Assembly: GCF_005844085.1 (NCBI RefSeq)
Contig: NZ_VCDI01000007.1
Coordinates: 1 to 64,000, forward strand
Reading direction: 5' to 3'
Source: Lichenicoccus roseus
Lineage (GTDB): Bacteria; Pseudomonadota; Alphaproteobacteria; Acetobacterales; Acetobacteraceae
Length of the DNA stretch: 64,000 nucleotides
Made by a program: the position numbers and the translations under genes. Under the pieces are notes generated by a model. It was not told where the DNA came from, did no database searches, and was given only the letters and a program-made list of their open reading frames with translations. Each line of letters opens with the position of its first letter. The stretch's first letter is position 1. Shown here piece by piece: positions 56,507 to 64,000 of this stretch.

Positions 56507-57790
56507 GTGGCTCGGACAGTTCGCGACGCCAATCTTGAATCACGGGCGGCCCGGCTCCGCCTGAAGCCGGCCGCAAAACCGTATTACCGCGCGATCGACG
56601 AGGGCCTTCACATTGGGTATCGCCGAGGTAAAATCGCTGGCAAGTGGGTGATGCGGTTTTACCTCGGCGCCGAGACCTATCGGGTCGAAACGATCGGCAC
56701 CGCGGACGACACCCTTGATGCCGACGGTTTCGAGTTCCTGAACTTCTCGCAGGCACAAACCCTCGCCCGCACCAAGTTCGTCGAGAGCAAGCGCGTTGCC
56801 GCCGGCCTGCCCGCGCAGGGTGGTCCCTACACGGTGGCGCTTTGCCTTGAGGACTATCTGCGGTGGCTCGAGCAGAACCGCAAGACCGCCAAGGACGCGC
56901 GCTGCCGGGCCGACGCGCAGATCCTGCCGGCGCTCGGCGGCATCGACTGCGAAAAGCTGACCACTAAGCAGCTGCGCGACTGGCGCGATGCCGCGGCCGC
57001 GGCCCCTGCCCGGATCCGGACGAAGATCGGCGACAAGCAGCTGTTCCGCACAGCACCCGATCAGGATCCGGACGAGGCCAAGCGCCGGCGCCGCGCCACG
57101 ACGAATAGGGTGCTCACAATCCTGAAGGCAGCGCTGAACCACGCGTGGCGCGACCAGAAGATCTCAACCGATCAGGCTTGGCGGGCACTCAAGCCGTTTG
57201 CGCAGGCCGACGCCTCCCGGGTGCGCTACCTCACCGTCGAGGAAGCCAAGCGCCTGCTGAACGCGACATCGGGCCGGTTTCACGACCTCGTGCACGCCGC
57301 CCTGCTTACGGGGTGTCGGTTTGGTGAGCTCGCCGCGCTGCAGGCGGGAGACTTCAACCGGGACAGCGGAACGCTTCATGTTCGCATTAGCAAGTCGGGA
57401 CATGGCCGTCACGTCGTGCTGACAGACGAGGGCCTAGCGTTTTTTGGCCGTCTCGCCGCCGGGCAGCCGGCGCGCCGCACGCTGCTGCCGAACGAGTCCG
57501 GAGCGAGATGGGGGAAGAGCAGCCAGTCGCGGCCCATGGCCGAGGCATGCGTGGCCGCACGGCTTGATCCGCCGCCTTCCTTTCACGTCATGCGACATAC
57601 TTACGCTTCCTTGGCACTCATGGGCGGCGCGCCGCTGCTGGTGGTCGCGCGCAACCTCGGGCACACCGACACGCGGATGTGCGAGCGGAATTATGGCCAT
57701 CTGAGCGTGTCGTATTTCGCCGACGCGATAAGGGCCGCACTCCCGCACTTCGGTGTCGAGGCGGATCGTAAGGTGGTGGCGATCGGATGA
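56507..57790 (+). CDS. tyrosine integrase of island B
   Basis: This 427-residue integrase has an N-terminal arm-binding-like domain (HIGYRRGKIAGKWVMRFYLG), a core-binding domain and the catalytic set: Arg in LLTGCRFGELAAL, His-x-x-Arg in FHVMRHTYASLAL, His in NLGHTDTRM and Tyr in ERNYGHLS. GTG at 56507 follows a cggaggcaac ribosome-binding site. It is not a close copy of the island A integrase but uses the same tRNA-Glu end. Its stop overlaps the following gene by 4 bases. Confidence 0.93.
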   Translation: MARTVRDANLESRAARLRLKPAAKPYYRAIDEGLHIGYRRGKIAGKWVMRFYLGAETYRVETIGTADDTLDADGFEFLNFSQAQTLARTKFVESKRVAAGLPAQGGPYTVALCLEDYLRWLEQNRKTAKDARCRADAQILPALGGIDCEKLTTKQLRDWRDAAAAAPARIRTKIGDKQLFRTAPDQDPDEAKRRRRATTNRVLTILKAALNHAWRDQKISTDQAWRALKPFAQADASRVRYLTVEEAKRLLNATSGRFHDLVHAALLTGCRFGELAALQAGDFNRDSGTLHVRISKSGHGRHVVLTDEGLAFFGRLAAGQPARRTLLPNESGARWGKSSQSRPMAEACVAARLDPPPSFHVMRHTYASLALMGGAPLLVVARNLGHTDTRMCERNYGHLSVSYFADAIRAALPHFGVEADRKVVAIG

Positions 57791-58617
57791 CGAAGCGTTC
57801 GCGATTTCCAACCGGTCCAGTTCCAGAAGATTGCTGTCCGGAGACGCTCGGATCGGATTTGTCGAGCGCGCTGGTGATCATGACGCAGGACGTGATCAGT
57901 CGAGCAATCAAAGATACATTCGCACTCTACGGCCGGGAGGATGAACCTTCACCTTCGCAAGATGAGACTGAAATGCCGTTGCTTGACAAGAACGACGAGT
58001 TTTCAGCTTTGCAAGATGAAAGCGAGATGTCGCTTCTCAAGGAAGGCCGGCGGTGGCTCGAACGCCACAAAATTATGCCTAACGGCCGCGATCCTTGGTT
58101 GATGCCCGAAGTCGAAGAGCAGTGGTGGGAAGCCACCGACATCCACACGCCAGCACTGCTCGGCAAGCTGATCCGCGGCGAAGTCATTGCTTTTGCCGAT
58201 CCGGAAGTCTCCGGCGCCGGACCCGTGTTTATCCCGTCACGGCTGTGGCGGCAGCTGCGCTTCAAGCCGCGTGACCTCAGCGCGCCGATTGCGGGCGGCG
58301 GCATGACGTTCTGGAACCCACGGTTCATCGACGCCGCCATGGTGCCTGCCGAAGTCTCTGAGGCCAGCGCCTTCAAAGCTCCTGCAAACGCAGAGATCTT
58401 CAGGAAGCCCGGCCCAAAACCGACCTTGCTCCAGAACGCTGTTGAGCGAATCAGGGCCGATATCGGGTCCGGCGCTGTTCAGCAGGAGGAGCTCAAGCGT
58501 AACCTAAAGACGTGGGAGGCGAGATACGGCGTGAGCCGCGACACCTTCGTCCGTGCCCGCGACATGGTTCTTGCGCAGATTGCGCAAGATGATCCTGCGC
58601 AATCGGCGACAATGTGA
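57787..58617 (+). CDS. hypothetical protein coupled to the integrase
   Basis: I do not recognise this 276-residue protein. It begins MTKRSRFPTGPVP, has an acidic middle, a central globular part (EEGRRWLERHK-like, WEATDIHTPALLGKLIRGEV, VFIPSRLWRQLRFKP) and a helical end (NLKTWEARYGVSRDTFVRAR) that looks like a small DNA-binding helix bundle. It overlaps the integrase stop by 4 bases (ATGA), so it is co-translated. The arrangement suggests an accessory of excision or replication. That is a guess. Confidence 0.6.
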   Translation: MTKRSRFPTGPVPEDCCPETLGSDLSSALVIMTQDVISRAIKDTFALYGREDEPSPSQDETEMPLLDKNDEFSALQDESEMSLLKEGRRWLERHKIMPNGRDPWLMPEVEEQWWEATDIHTPALLGKLIRGEVIAFADPEVSGAGPVFIPSRLWRQLRFKPRDLSAPIAGGGMTFWNPRFIDAAMVPAEVSEASAFKAPANAEIFRKPGPKPTLLQNAVERIRADIGSGAVQQEELKRNLKTWEARYGVSRDTFVRARDMVLAQIAQDDPAQSATM

Positions 58618-58680
58618 GCCTGGAAGTTTCGGTCGTGCCTCGGCGATTGTTTGCCTTGTCCAGTCGGAACAGGGGCAGAC

Positions 58681-58878
58681 ATGCTGAACCACGCGCAGAC
58701 CGTCGATGAATTCTGCCAGTCGCATCGAATCAGCCGCGCGACGTTCTACAACCTGCTGAAGGTGGGCCGTGGGCCGGCCGTGATGAAGGTCGGATCCCGA
58801 ACGCTGGTCTCGGACGAGGCTGCAACAGCCTGGCGCCGCCGCATGGAGGCGACCAGCGTCGCCCATGAAGCCGCGTAG
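58681..58878 (+). CDS. helix-turn-helix (excisionase-like) protein
   Basis: This 65-residue protein has an AlpA/excisionase type winged helix: TVDEFCQSHRISRATFYNLL, then KVGRGPAVMKVGSRTLVSDE and AATAWRRRME. ATG at 58681 is chosen because the preceding in-frame ten codons are not protein-like. It is the likely directionality factor or regulator of island B. Confidence 0.75.
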   Translation: MLNHAQTVDEFCQSHRISRATFYNLLKVGRGPAVMKVGSRTLVSDEAATAWRRRMEATSVAHEAA

Positions 58879-58982
58879 AAACAAACCGCCTCGGTCACCC
58901 GGGCGGGTTGCATAGACGGTTTCGGCCCTCGCAAGCCGCAATCTATGCATCAGCTAGAACCGAGGCAAGCAGGTCTTGCCCG

Positions 58983-59537
58983 ATGCCACAATCAATTCGA
59001 CCACCCGGCGACGCTCAGGCGCACCGGTCGATCCTTCTCGATACTGTCAGCCGTGGCATCCACCGCGGCAGCAGCTCTTCCCGCGTTGTCGGACTGCTGG
59101 CCGCCGCTACCGAAACCGAGAATTATTTCGCGGTCGACCGCCTTCTTACGGTGCTGACAGATGAAGAGCGCCGCGCCGTAGTCTCAGCCACCATTGCATA
59201 CTTGGCCTGGATCGGTAGCCGCACCGGGCGGTGGCAGCCCTGGGCCCGCGCGCTGCATCTTCAGGCTTGGGGCCACGAGGCGCGCGAGGCCCAGTCGCGA
59301 GCAAATCGCCGCATCAGAGCGCTGCGGGTGAACGACCGGCCCGCCCACCCCACCCGTGGCGAGCTGGAGCGCTGCGCAAACCACCTGATCCGGCACGGTG
59401 TCCGCGGCCTCGAACTCCTCGACCGCTTAGTTCTAGTAAACTTGACGTATCCAGAACCGGTCGGGCGGGAGGTGCTGCACCAGGCGATCCGCGCCGCTAT
59501 CCGGCACCATGCGGAGGTAGAAAATGCTCCGGCCTGA
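58983..59537 (+). CDS. hypothetical protein of island B
   Basis: I do not recognise this 184-residue protein. It is helix-rich (VVGLLAAATETENYFAVDRL, AYLAWIGSRTGRWQPWARAL, REVLHQAIRAAIRHHAEV) with many arginines. It overlaps the RepA-like gene by 14 bases, so it is probably translated with it and could be a loader or accessory of replication. ATG at 58983 starts MPQSIRPPGD. Confidence 0.6.
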   Translation: MPQSIRPPGDAQAHRSILLDTVSRGIHRGSSSSRVVGLLAAATETENYFAVDRLLTVLTDEERRAVVSATIAYLAWIGSRTGRWQPWARALHLQAWGHEAREAQSRANRRIRALRVNDRPAHPTRGELERCANHLIRHGVRGLELLDRLVLVNLTYPEPVGREVLHQAIRAAIRHHAEVENAPA

Positions 59538-60726
59538 GGCGGCCGCCCGCGTGTCGAACCAGAGGTCGCCGCTTGGCGCTGGGCACTTGGTCGAGAGCGG
59601 TCTCACGTTCGATACCGGCGATTGGGACGAGGCCCAACTGCCGCTTAGGCCGTGGATATCCCCCGGATATCTCTTGCGCCAGGCGATCACCGTCCTGGTC
59701 GGTGCCGGTGCGGCCGGCAAGTCCAGCCTGATGATCACCTGGGCAATCGCCCTAACCTTCAATCGTGCGTTCCACCGCATGACACCCCAACATCCATGCA
59801 AGGTGTTGATCTTTAACGCAGAGGACGGTCCTGATGAGCAAAAGCTCCGGTTTTCAGCCGCGCTGCGAAGTTTTGGGGCGACGCCGGCAAACCTGAAAGA
59901 TCTCGTTGTCCGCGTTTCCACCACGAAGCTTGGTCGCCTCATCGGACGAGTGGATGGGGTGTTAGGCTTCCTGCCAGCCATGACGGATCTTGAGAGACAG
60001 ATCACGAGTTTCGAGCCGGACGTCGTCATGCTCGATCCCCTGATCGAATTGCACGAGGCCGACGAGAACGATAACGGCGCGCTGCGTGAGGTGATGGCTC
60101 ATCTACGCAGTCTGGCTGTCCGCCACAACCTGGCTCTCTTGCTGGCGCACCACACAAGGAAGGGTTTGATCACGCCAGGTGACCCCGACGCGGCTCGCGG
60201 CGCCTCCGCAATAGTTGGCGCTGCTCGTATCGTGGCGACCGTGGTCACCATGAGCCAAGAGGAGGCCATCAGCTTCGGCATCAATGACAAGGTCCGCCGA
60301 AACTATCTTCGCCTCGACGGTGCCAAGAGTAATCACGCCGCACTACAGAATGGCGAGTGGTTTGAGAAGGTCGCGCACCAACTGGCGAATGGCGAGTGGG
60401 CGGTGACGGTCGTTCCGTGGAACCCGCCTCTCGAAGTGGTTGGTCTCGAAGCCCGTATGGCGATCCTCGCCGGTGCTGAAGCCGGATCACCTGGAGGCCC
60501 GTGGTCGCCAAGGCTCAGCAGCGATCCTCGCTCCGTCAGGCACCTGCTAGTCAGACACGGCGTGACCACACCGAAATGCCAGGCTGACTTCCTCAAGGAA
60601 ATGACGAGCGAGCACGGCTTTGCGATCGAAGACTTTAAGCGCGCCAACCGCAGCCCTGCGCGGGGCCTCAGAGCGGCGAACGGTCGACCGTCAAATGTTA
60701 GGTGGGACCGTGATTTCGAACTGTGA
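59524..60726 (+). CDS. RepA-like RecA-fold ATPase of island B
   Basis: This 400-residue P-loop ATPase is like plasmid RepA hexameric helicases. Walker A is VLVGAGAAGKSSLMITWAIA near residue 60, FNAEDGPDEQKLR matches the E-D motif, Walker B is PDVVMLDPLIELHEADEND near residue 165, and LALLLAHHTRKGLITPGDP is followed by AARGASAIVGAARIV. It starts inside the previous gene. CCGTGC-type repeats directly after the stop suggest an origin next to its replication protein, as in iteron plasmids. Confidence 0.88.
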   Translation: MLRPEAAARVSNQRSPLGAGHLVESGLTFDTGDWDEAQLPLRPWISPGYLLRQAITVLVGAGAAGKSSLMITWAIALTFNRAFHRMTPQHPCKVLIFNAEDGPDEQKLRFSAALRSFGATPANLKDLVVRVSTTKLGRLIGRVDGVLGFLPAMTDLERQITSFEPDVVMLDPLIELHEADENDNGALREVMAHLRSLAVRHNLALLLAHHTRKGLITPGDPDAARGASAIVGAARIVATVVTMSQEEAISFGINDKVRRNYLRLDGAKSNHAALQNGEWFEKVAHQLANGEWAVTVVPWNPPLEVVGLEARMAILAGAEAGSPGGPWSPRLSSDPRSVRHLLVRHGVTTPKCQADFLKEMTSEHGFAIEDFKRANRSPARGLRAANGRPSNVRWDRDFEL

Positions 60727-60740
60727 GACGCAGAATACTT

Positions 60741-60852
60741 CCGTGCGCTCTTCCGTGCAGCTTCCGTGCAGTGCACGGAAACGGGACCCTATAGGGAAGA
60801 GTGCATTACCCGTGCACTTTTTTCCCATACAGGTCCCGTGCAGCATCCGTGC
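60741..60852. repeat. CCGTGC iterons, candidate replication origin
   Basis: Six direct copies of CCGTGC start at 60741, 60753, 60764, 60810, 60836 and 60847, and one inverted copy lies at 60773-60778. Three spacings are 11-12 bases, close to one helical turn. The block starts 14 bases after the RepA-like gene stop. Iterons next to a rep gene are typical of replication origins; they could also be regulator sites. Confidence 0.6.
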
Positions 60853-61157
60853 GAACTGTGCAGCAGCGGAACAAAGAGGGATGCAAGAGGTGGAGCAGGT
60901 GCCAGACGCTCGCGGTTATCGGTTGCAAGGGGCGAAAATCGGATGCTGACAGAGCCATCTGCACCGCATTTGAATCCTCTCTGGACAGCAATCGCACCTT
61001 TTTCAAAGGTATCTAGATACAGAGGTATCCGCTGGGACACGGCGGTAAACTACGGTAGCCATAGTTGCACAACATACTGACGCTGCTGCAAACATTGATC
61101 TTGCAGACAGGATCTGTCCAAGATATGGACCAAAAGCACTGCAGGTTGCGCCGCACA
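60853..61157. other. intergenic region after the iterons
   Basis: No gene is supported in these 305 bases. The middle (60980-61080) is AT-richer than the island average, with ctttttcaaaggtatctagatacagaggtatcc, which could help strand opening at an origin or serve as promoter for the following operon. Confidence 0.45.
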
Positions 61158-61520
61158 ATGCGTCCTTTAGGCCCCCAGTCCGCACACCACCGGTTGGCAA
61201 AGCCCGATGGCCGGACGCGCGAGTCGAGGCTGGCGCGTGATACGCGCCTGAGCTTGCTCGCCGCGCTGGCCCGCGAGGCTTCTCCAGCCGATCGCCTAGT
61301 CATCGAGAGCGTCGTCCAGATCCAGCTGCGGTTATCATTGATGGACAGAGACCTCGCGCAGGGTGCGATCCCCCACTGGTCATCGTCGAAGGTCTACCTC
61401 GCGCACTCAGCCAGCCAGGCGCGGCTCTTGCGGCAACTCGGCATCAAGCCGCAACCGGCCGCCCCTGCGCCGACGATCGCCGACATCGTGCGCCAGCATC
61501 GTCCGGAGGCGGCGGCGTGA
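61158..61520 (+). CDS. hypothetical protein, first gene of a coupled operon
   Basis: This 120-residue protein (MRPLGPQSAHHRLAKPDGRT, then LSLLAALAREASPADRLVIE and VQIQLRLSLMDRDLAQG) is helical and basic at the N-terminus. No family is recognised. ATG at 61158 is used; the frame is open further upstream to 61065. Its stop overlaps the next GTG by 4 bases (GTGA). The four overlapping or adjoining genes to 63510 probably form one operon. Confidence 0.55.
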   Translation: MRPLGPQSAHHRLAKPDGRTRESRLARDTRLSLLAALAREASPADRLVIESVVQIQLRLSLMDRDLAQGAIPHWSSSKVYLAHSASQARLLRQLGIKPQPAAPAPTIADIVRQHRPEAAA

Positions 61521-62350
61521 GTGCGGCCTCGGCCCTGCCCCTTGGCGATGCCGGCTTCCGCCCGTTGGCGCTGCGCAACCCGGGCGTCGGCACCGTGGCG
61601 CGGCGCGAGGTGCGGGAGTTCATGGCCGAGGCCGCTGTCGAGACCAGGCGGCTCATGCGCCGGGCCACGGGCATCCCGGCCGAGACGCTCACGGCGGCGG
61701 CGCTGAAGGGTGGCACCGGTCGCGACCGTGCGTTTGGACGCATCGAGCAGGCCATGCAGGTGTCTCCCTTGGCCGGCACTGGCACGGTGCGTGTGTGGCG
61801 GTTGCTGCTGCCGCGTGGCTTCCCCTTGGTGCGTCTGGACGATCAGGCCGGGCGGGCTTCGCGCGGGCGGGACTGCATCGAGGTGCATGGCCTCGCGATC
61901 GGGCGGCTCGGGCGCGGATTGCCACGGGCCGACATGCTCACGCGTGCGGATCGGCCGTGGAACTTCGCGGCGACCGACCATGCGCTGGGCCGGTGCGTGG
62001 AGCGTGGTGACGGTAGCGGTCTGCGCGTGGCGGTGCGCGCCGCGCACGACGCTTTGCAGACCCTGAATGCGGACGATGTGGCGCGGGTGCTGGCGGCGGG
62101 CAACTGGACGGTGCCGGCCGGGGCGTCGGGCGCGTGGCTGTGCGAGGTGCATCCCACGTTGGAGCAGGGCGACACTCCTGAGGTGGGGATCCTGTTCGTC
62201 GCCAACACGTTCCTCTCGATGGACATGCTCGGCGATGACCAGCGTCGGCAGGTGGCGCTGTTCTGGCGACGTGCGCCCGACTTCCTGCAAGGCGCACTGG
62301 CGCTCTCCGTGCTGCGCCCCGCCATTCTTCCCAGCCAGGTGCTCCAATGA
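61517..62350 (+). CDS. hypothetical protein of the island B operon
   Basis: I do not recognise this 277-residue protein. It has a helical N-terminal half (VARREVREFMAEAAVETRRL) and a beta-rich C-terminal half (GASGAWLCEVHPTLEQGDTP, then VGILFVANTFLSMDMLGDDQ). GTG at 61517 overlaps the previous stop by 4 bases, and the end overlaps the next start by 4 bases. Composition is balanced on this strand and arginine/histidine-rich on the other, which supports the plus reading. No functional motif is visible. Confidence 0.6.
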   Translation: MSAASALPLGDAGFRPLALRNPGVGTVARREVREFMAEAAVETRRLMRRATGIPAETLTAAALKGGTGRDRAFGRIEQAMQVSPLAGTGTVRVWRLLLPRGFPLVRLDDQAGRASRGRDCIEVHGLAIGRLGRGLPRADMLTRADRPWNFAATDHALGRCVERGDGSGLRVAVRAAHDALQTLNADDVARVLAAGNWTVPAGASGAWLCEVHPTLEQGDTPEVGILFVANTFLSMDMLGDDQRRQVALFWRRAPDFLQGALALSVLRPAILPSQVLQ

Positions 62351-62775
62351 GTCAGACCAACGTCGACTTTCGGTTGCGTGCTGCTGCCTTTGCGGCGGCT
62401 CGTTTGGGCATGGCTCTTGACGCCGCGTGGTGCGACGAGCTGCGCGGCCGGAGCATTCCGGACTGTGTGATCCCGTCCGCCCGTCCGGTGCGCGCAACGC
62501 GGCCGGAGACTGCCGCAACTTCCCCTGCCTCCATCGCAAAGGATGATGACGTGGACGACGAAATTGCCGAGAAGCTGCTCGCTTTCCTGGCCGAACGGCT
62601 TGGCCCGTCCGATCTCGACAGGGCGGAGGGCATCCTACAGGGCCGCGACGATGGTCCAACCGGCATGGCGGCCGACAGTCTGCGGCGGCGGGTGGCGGCC
62701 GGTGTCACGCGCAGGCAGGCGGCACGCGGCGGCTCCTTCGAGGCGATGTTCCCGCACGCGAACCGGCTGGCCTGA
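62347..62775 (+). CDS. hypothetical protein of the island B operon
   Basis: This 142-residue protein has a helical N-terminus (RLRAAAFAAARLGMALDAAW), an acidic middle (KDDDVDDEIAEKLLAFLAER) and a basic C-terminus (DSLRRRVAAGVTRRQAARGG). The last half resembles short phage or satellite structural or packaging accessory proteins, but no family is recognised. ATG at 62347 overlaps the previous gene by 4 bases; it is followed after 3 bases by the coiled-coil gene. Confidence 0.55.
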   Translation: MSQTNVDFRLRAAAFAAARLGMALDAAWCDELRGRSIPDCVIPSARPVRATRPETAATSPASIAKDDDVDDEIAEKLLAFLAERLGPSDLDRAEGILQGRDDGPTGMAADSLRRRVAAGVTRRQAARGGSFEAMFPHANRLA

Positions 62776-62778
62776 CCG

Positions 62779-63510
62779 GTGCCGGCACTTGGCCTGCGCC
62801 GCCAGCCGCCTGCGTTGTCGAGTGAGCGGCAGCACCTCGCGGCGTTGATTAGCGAACGCGACGACGCGGTGCGGCGGGCGCAGGCGCTAGAGGCGGCGGC
62901 CGAGGCGGCCGACCGTGCGGTGTGGCAGGCGGATGCAGACTGCGAGGCGGCCGGGCGTGCGCTGCAGGAGGCGCGCGACGGCCTTGCCGACCGGGCACTG
63001 GCGATAGCGGCTGGCGAGGTGCTGGACGGTCCCGGGCCGGTGCAGGCGGCGCGGGAGCGCCTCGCGGCGGCCGAGGCGGCGCTGGTGGATGCGCGGCTGT
63101 CGCGCGATGCCTTGCGGGCGCGGTTGCAGCAGCCGGGGCATGGCCACACCGGACTGATCGACATGCGCGTGCATGAGGCGGCGGTGGCGGTGCTGGCCGC
63201 CGAGGTGCGGCCCCATGCGGCGCGAGTGCTGGCCCAGGTGGAGGCGGCGGAACGCGACGTGATCCGGCTGGGCCGCGAGCTCGTGTGGCTGGCGCGGCAT
63301 GGCGGCTTCGAGACGTCAGGGGAGCCAGGCGGGGCGTATGGCTATCCCGCAGACGACCAGACGCGCGCGGTGGTGCGGCGGTGCGAGCCGGGGCACCGGG
63401 GCCGGGACGATCTGCAGAACTGGCCCGTGCTGCGCGGCGAGGCGGCGTGGGAGCAGGCCTTGCAGGCGTTGAAGCATGACGCGACAGCGTTGCTTCCGGT
63501 GACCGCATGA
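62779..63510 (+). CDS. coiled-coil protein of the island B operon
   Basis: This 243-residue protein is dominated by coiled coil: residues 15-110 (ALSSERQHLAALISERDDAV, then LEAAAEAADRAVWQADAD, RERLAAAEAALVDARLSRD) and again about 125-165 (AAVAVLAAEVRPHAARVLAQ, VEAAERDVIRLGRELVWLA). A glycine-rich and polar C-terminus follows. The GTG start at 62779 is the only sensible one. It may be structural or a scaffold-like protein. No family is recognised. Confidence 0.55.
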   Translation: MPALGLRRQPPALSSERQHLAALISERDDAVRRAQALEAAAEAADRAVWQADADCEAAGRALQEARDGLADRALAIAAGEVLDGPGPVQAARERLAAAEAALVDARLSRDALRARLQQPGHGHTGLIDMRVHEAAVAVLAAEVRPHAARVLAQVEAAERDVIRLGRELVWLARHGGFETSGEPGGAYGYPADDQTRAVVRRCEPGHRGRDDLQNWPVLRGEAAWEQALQALKHDATALLPVTA

Positions 63511-63545
63511 GCGGCACCGGAAGAACTCTCGATCAGAGTTAAGTT

Positions 63546-63995
63546 TCAGCGGAGTGCGATGCTGCTGATGCCGTGGCGTCGCAGGATAGCCAGAGCATAC
63601 TCGAGGCTGGAGTCCTGTATCTCTGCCTCAGCCGCCACTTCGTCGCGTTGAGGTGGAGTCGCTATGCCAGGGGCCGCCTCTGCTTTGGCATTTGGGTGAA
63701 GGACCTCGCGCACCTCATCGTCACTGTTGGCCTGCTCAAGCGCTTCCACCACGGCAGCCAACCGGTTGGCGAAAGCAGTCGAGACGTTGATTTTGTCGCC
63801 TGGGTTGTCACCCGGGTAACGGGTCGCGTTGCCGAGATATGTTGCCGCCCATTTCGCGGCCTCCGCGATCTGCCAGACGGCGAGCTTATGTTTTGCTCTT
63901 ACGGCATTGAAGCGACCAACCAATGCATCGGTCAGCATTCCGTTCAGGCTGACCTGATTAGCCGGGTTCCAGGCAAGGGATAGAGTCTGAGACAT
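63546..63995 (-). CDS. hypothetical protein of island B, minus strand
   Basis: This 149-residue protein starts MSQTLSLAWNPANQVSLNGM and has IAEAAKWAATYLGNATRYPG, VSTAFANRLAAVVEALEQAN, then an acidic linker and a helix (SSLEYALAILRRHGISS). It is the only minus-strand gene at this end and converges on the operon. ATG at 63995 is near the window edge; the upstream region is outside. No family is recognised. Confidence 0.5.
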   Translation of the reverse strand: MSQTLSLAWNPANQVSLNGMLTDALVGRFNAVRAKHKLAVWQIAEAAKWAATYLGNATRYPGDNPGDKINVSTAFANRLAAVVEALEQANSDDEVREVLHPNAKAEAAPGIATPPQRDEVAAEAEIQDSSLEYALAILRRHGISSIALR

Positions 63996-64000
63996 TTGCT

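Noticed and set aside
61394-62659. 421-codon minus-strand frame in island B
   Set aside because: Arg/His/Gln/Pro-rich with no structure-like pattern, while the plus strand has three overlapping balanced genes with coupled starts.

Overview
The window reads as a high-GC alphaproteobacterial chromosome, most likely Acetobacteraceae or a close relative. This is an inference from the style of the core genes (gatCAB, ruvX, htpG, panB, a large ~558-residue isocitrate lyase, cydDC divergent from cydABX), not a database match. Three accessory blocks flank one core block of about 26 kb.

Positions 1-20050 form a defence and mobile island abutting the 3' end of tRNA-Ser(GCT). From the left it holds a broken IS5-family transposase, a stand-alone RelA/SpoT-domain protein, a two-gene unit (unknown protein plus PD-(D/E)xK nuclease), a replication module (hypothetical gene, AlpA-like HTH protein, primase-type fragment, Toprim/DUF927 helicase-like ATPase), and a restriction-modification cluster. 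That cluster has a Vsr nickase, a C5-cytosine methyltransferase, a convergent nuclease-like gene with no gap between the two, and an overlapping three-gene operon (MORC/MutL-like GHKL ATPase, Z1-domain ATPase, DUF4420 PD-(D/E)xK protein).

Positions 20051-45853 are core. They carry tRNA-Ser, gatCAB, ruvX, two tRNA-Val genes, an N-formylglutamate amidohydrolase-like gene, a candidate small RNA with promoter and terminator, a lytic transglycosylase, htpG, pncA, panB, an aquaporin, an AT-hook protein and aceA. They end in a low-oxygen block: an HPF/RaiA-like gene, a universal stress protein in operon with cydDC, and divergent cydA-cydB-cydX with a perfect FNR-type palindrome between the two arms. 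Next comes a hybrid histidine kinase whose membrane domain keeps every ethylene/copper-binding residue of plant ETR1 at identical spacing. Both cydA and this kinase carry one frameshift each.

Positions 45932-64000 are two tandem integrative islands at the 3' end of a tRNA-Glu(CTC) whose intact copy should lie beyond the right edge. A 21-bp direct repeat marks 45932-45952 and 56271-56291, and each repeat is followed by a tyrosine integrase. Island A (about 10.3 kb) carries an IS66 element with perfect 8-bp target duplications that contains a lipoprotein passenger gene, plus a serine resolvase, a possible small-terminase-like protein, a RepA-like ATPase, a membrane protein and an island-specific family of intergenic repeats. 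Island B carries its own RepA-like ATPase followed by CCGTGC iterons and a tightly overlapped operon of unknown genes; its right end is outside the window.
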